A program made the position numbers and the translations under genes. DNA of 7,931 nucleotides from UBA8337 sp965657665 (GTDB lineage: Bacteria > Pseudomonadota > Alphaproteobacteria > RS24): contig CBFHPF010000065.1 of the NCBI GenBank assembly GCA_965657665.1, positions 1 through 7,931 on the forward strand, given 5' to 3'. Within the stretch, counting starts at the first letter, position 1; each line of letters starts with the position of its first letter. Positions 6,507-7,931 of the stretch are shown here, piece by piece. The notes under the pieces were generated by a model that did no database searches, had not been told where the DNA came from, and saw only the letters and a program-made list of their open reading frames with translations.

Positions 6507-7154
6507 TTAGGCAGTGAGGCCAATCGGGCAGCTAACGCCCGTGCCGCCCATGCCGCAATAGCCGTTCGGGTTTTTGCCAAGATATTGCTGGTGATAATCC
6601 TCGGCATAATAAAACGCCGGAGCCGCGATAATCTCGGTGGTGATATCGCCATAGCCTGCCGCGCGCAGCTTATCTTGAAACATATCGCGGCTTGCTTCGG
6701 CGGCCGCTTTTTGCGCGTCTGTCAGGCAATAAATACCTGAGCGATATTGCGTGCCGACATCATTGCCCAGCCGCATGCCTTGCGTCGGGTCATGGTTTTC
6801 CCAAAAGATTTGCATAATTTCATCAAGCGAAATCTGCGCCGGATCAAACACCACTTGCACCACTTCATTATGGCCGGTTTGCCCGCTGCATACTTCTTCA
6901 TAGCTCGGGTTCGGCGTAAAGCCCGCCGCGTAGCCAACTTGCGTGGAATACACACCATCGGCTTGCCAGAACTTGCGCTCTGCGCCCCAAAAACACCCCA
7001 TGCCCACAATCAGCACCTCATGCCCTGCAGGCCAAGGCGCGACCAGTGGCGTTCCCAGCACGAAATGCTTTTCCGGCACCGGCATCATCATATCGCGCCC
7101 GGGCAAGGCCGCCTCGGCTGCCACCATTTCACTTTTCTTAGTCAGTCCAAACAT
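6507..7154 (-). CDS. msrA: Peptide methionine (S)-S-oxide reductase
   Basis: MsrA reduces the S epimer of methionine sulfoxide in proteins and free methionine, using thioredoxin to recycle its disulfides. The 215-residue length is near that of E. coli MsrA. The nucleophile is Cys54 in VGMGCFWGAE. The substrate-binding blocks YAAGFTPNPSYEEVCSGQTGH and FWENHDPTQ follow. The C-terminal GYCGMGGTGVSC supplies two candidate recycling cysteines, Cys200 and Cys209, as in the three-cysteine class. No signal peptide is seen, so it should be cytoplasmic. The ATG has GGAG 6 nt upstream. It starts 23 bp after the MlaF-like gene and is probably co-transcribed with it. It converges on the receptor gene with a 24-bp gap in which no clear terminator is present. 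Confidence 0.95.
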   Translation of the reverse strand: MFGLTKKSEMVAAEAALPGRDMMMPVPEKHFVLGTPLVAPWPAGHEVLIVGMGCFWGAERKFWQADGVYSTQVGYAAGFTPNPSYEEVCSGQTGHNEVVQVVFDPAQISLDEIMQIFWENHDPTQGMRLGNDVGTQYRSGIYCLTDAQKAAAEASRDMFQDKLRAAGYGDITTEIIAAPAFYYAEDYHQQYLGKNPNGYCGMGGTGVSCPIGLTA

Positions 7155-7177
7155 AAGGCGCTCCTATCCCAAAAGGT

Positions 7178-7931
7178 TTAAGCGGCGGTTAATGTCGAAA
7201 TCGGTCCTTCGCGGCTGCCCGCCAAAATTTGTCGCAGCCATTCATTCTTATCAGTCTCAGCTTGTTTGCCCGTGCCCTGCCAGCGCAACACGCCATCATG
7301 CATCACGGCAATCTCGTCATAAGCCTCGGTAATGCCCACCATATTGCCGGTGACAGAAATAACACACGCGCCGCTATCGCGCGCCAATGATGAAATCATA
7401 CCATCCACCCGCGCCGACAAAATCGGGTCCAGACCGGCGGTTGGATTATCGAGCAGCAAAATATCCGGCTTAGTGGCAATGGCGCGCGCAAAGCCAACGC
7501 GCTTTTGCATGCCGCCCGATAAATCAGCCGGAAATAAATCAGCATTCGCCGCCGGCAAACCGACCCGCGGCAACAAAGCCTCAGCCTCGGCGCGCGCTTC
7601 ATCGCGGCTCATGCCATCAGCGATAAGCCGAAAGGCGATATTTTCCCAAACCGGCAGACTGTCAAACAGCGCGTTTTGCTGAAACAACATGCCAATACGC
7701 GAATTTAGCGCAGCAGAGCGTTCATCCGTCACGCCCACTGCCTCGCCATCAATTAAAATACGTCCGCTATCGGGCGCATAAAGCCCCGCCAAGCATTTCA
7801 GCAAAACCGACTTACCGGCCGCCGTCGGCCCGATAAGCGCCAGCGAGCGTCCGGTAGCCAAAGACAGTGAAAAATCGCTCACAGCACATAGAGAGCCGAA
7901 ATTCTTTGTTAGATTTTCAATCACCAAACGG
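7178..7931 (-). CDS. MlaF-like ABC transporter ATP-binding protein, 5'-truncated by the window, with degenerate catalytic residues
   Basis: This is the ATPase subunit of an MCE/Mla-type phospholipid transporter by overall similarity; LSGGMQKRVGFARAI and PTAGLDPI are characteristic of that group. The frame is open to the right edge. The first in-window start codon is a TTG at 7927 with no visible Shine-Dalgarno, so the true start is probably outside. Numbering from that TTG, Walker A is GPTAAGKS (33-40), the Q-loop is Gln83, the signature is LSGGMQKR (136-143) and the D-loop is GLDP (165-168). Two key positions differ from the norm. Walker B reads ILLLDNP, with Asn161 for the catalytic Glu, and the H-loop reads SVTGNM, with Gly194 for the switch His. 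Both were confirmed in the DNA (AAT and GGC). The permease (MlaE) would be expected upstream, beyond the edge. The msrA gene follows 23 bp downstream. Confidence 0.85.
   Translation of the reverse strand, partial: RLVIENLTKNFGSLCAVSDFSLSLATGRSLALIGPTAAGKSVLLKCLAGLYAPDSGRILIDGEAVGVTDERSAALNSRIGMLFQQNALFDSLPVWENIAFRLIADGMSRDEARAEAEALLPRVGLPAANADLFPADLSGGMQKRVGFARAIATKPDILLLDNPTAGLDPILSARVDGMISSLARDSGACVISVTGNMVGITEAYDEIAVMHDGVLRWQGTGKQAETDKNEWLRQILAGSREGPISTLTAA

Noticed and set aside
6491..6509. TAAAA ... TTTTA dyad in the receptor/msrA convergent gap, considered as a bidirectional terminator
   Set aside because: The stem is only AT pairs plus two CG pairs with a mismatch, which is too weak to call.
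6525..6541. Inverted repeat CGGGC ... GCCCG, considered as a terminator for the receptor gene or msrA
   Set aside because: It lies inside the msrA coding end, encodes the conserved C-terminal cysteine region, and has no T-tract in either direction.

Overview
The window looks like a stretch of a Gram-negative chromosome, most likely from an alphaproteobacterium. It has moderate GC and densely packed genes. Nearly every gene serves the cell envelope: murein, LPS and UDP-sugar precursors, an outer-membrane receptor, and a phospholipid-transport ATPase. The alphaproteobacterial assignment is inferred from protein style and gene mix, not from a marker gene. No rRNA, tRNA, CRISPR array, insertion sequence or phage gene is visible.

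Layout. The left third reads on the minus strand. From right to left it holds an MltB-type lytic murein transglycosylase (GTG start, signal peptide), a hairpin plus T-tract that overlaps a good sigma70-like promoter, a MoxR-family AAA+ ATPase, and the first 12 codons of a gene whose start resembles CoxE-type VWA proteins. A 172-bp divergent region (2295-2466) separates mltB from the plus-strand genes and carries a perfect 7-bp inverted repeat. The centre reads on the plus strand: galU (UDP-glucose synthesis), kdsD (arabinose-5-phosphate isomerase, first step to Kdo) and a 703-residue TonB-dependent receptor. The right end reads on the minus strand: an MlaF-like ABC ATPase, cut by the window edge, runs into msrA, which converges on the receptor gene with a 24-bp gap.

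How the genes fit together. GalU and KdsD make precursors for LPS and other surface glycans. The transglycosylase cuts murein. The MlaF-like protein would belong to an MCE/Mla system that keeps the outer membrane asymmetric. The receptor sits in that membrane, and MsrA repairs oxidised methionines.

Two points stand out. First, the receptor's entire Shine-Dalgarno sequence is buried in a perfect 8-bp stem whose left arm contains the end of kdsD. This suggests translational coupling or another RNA switch. Second, the MlaF-like ATPase keeps Walker A, Q-loop, signature and D-loop, but has Asn for the catalytic Walker B Glu and Gly for the H-loop His. It is therefore predicted to be a poor or inactive hydrolase, or a divergent subfamily. 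I found no clearly new multi-gene system.
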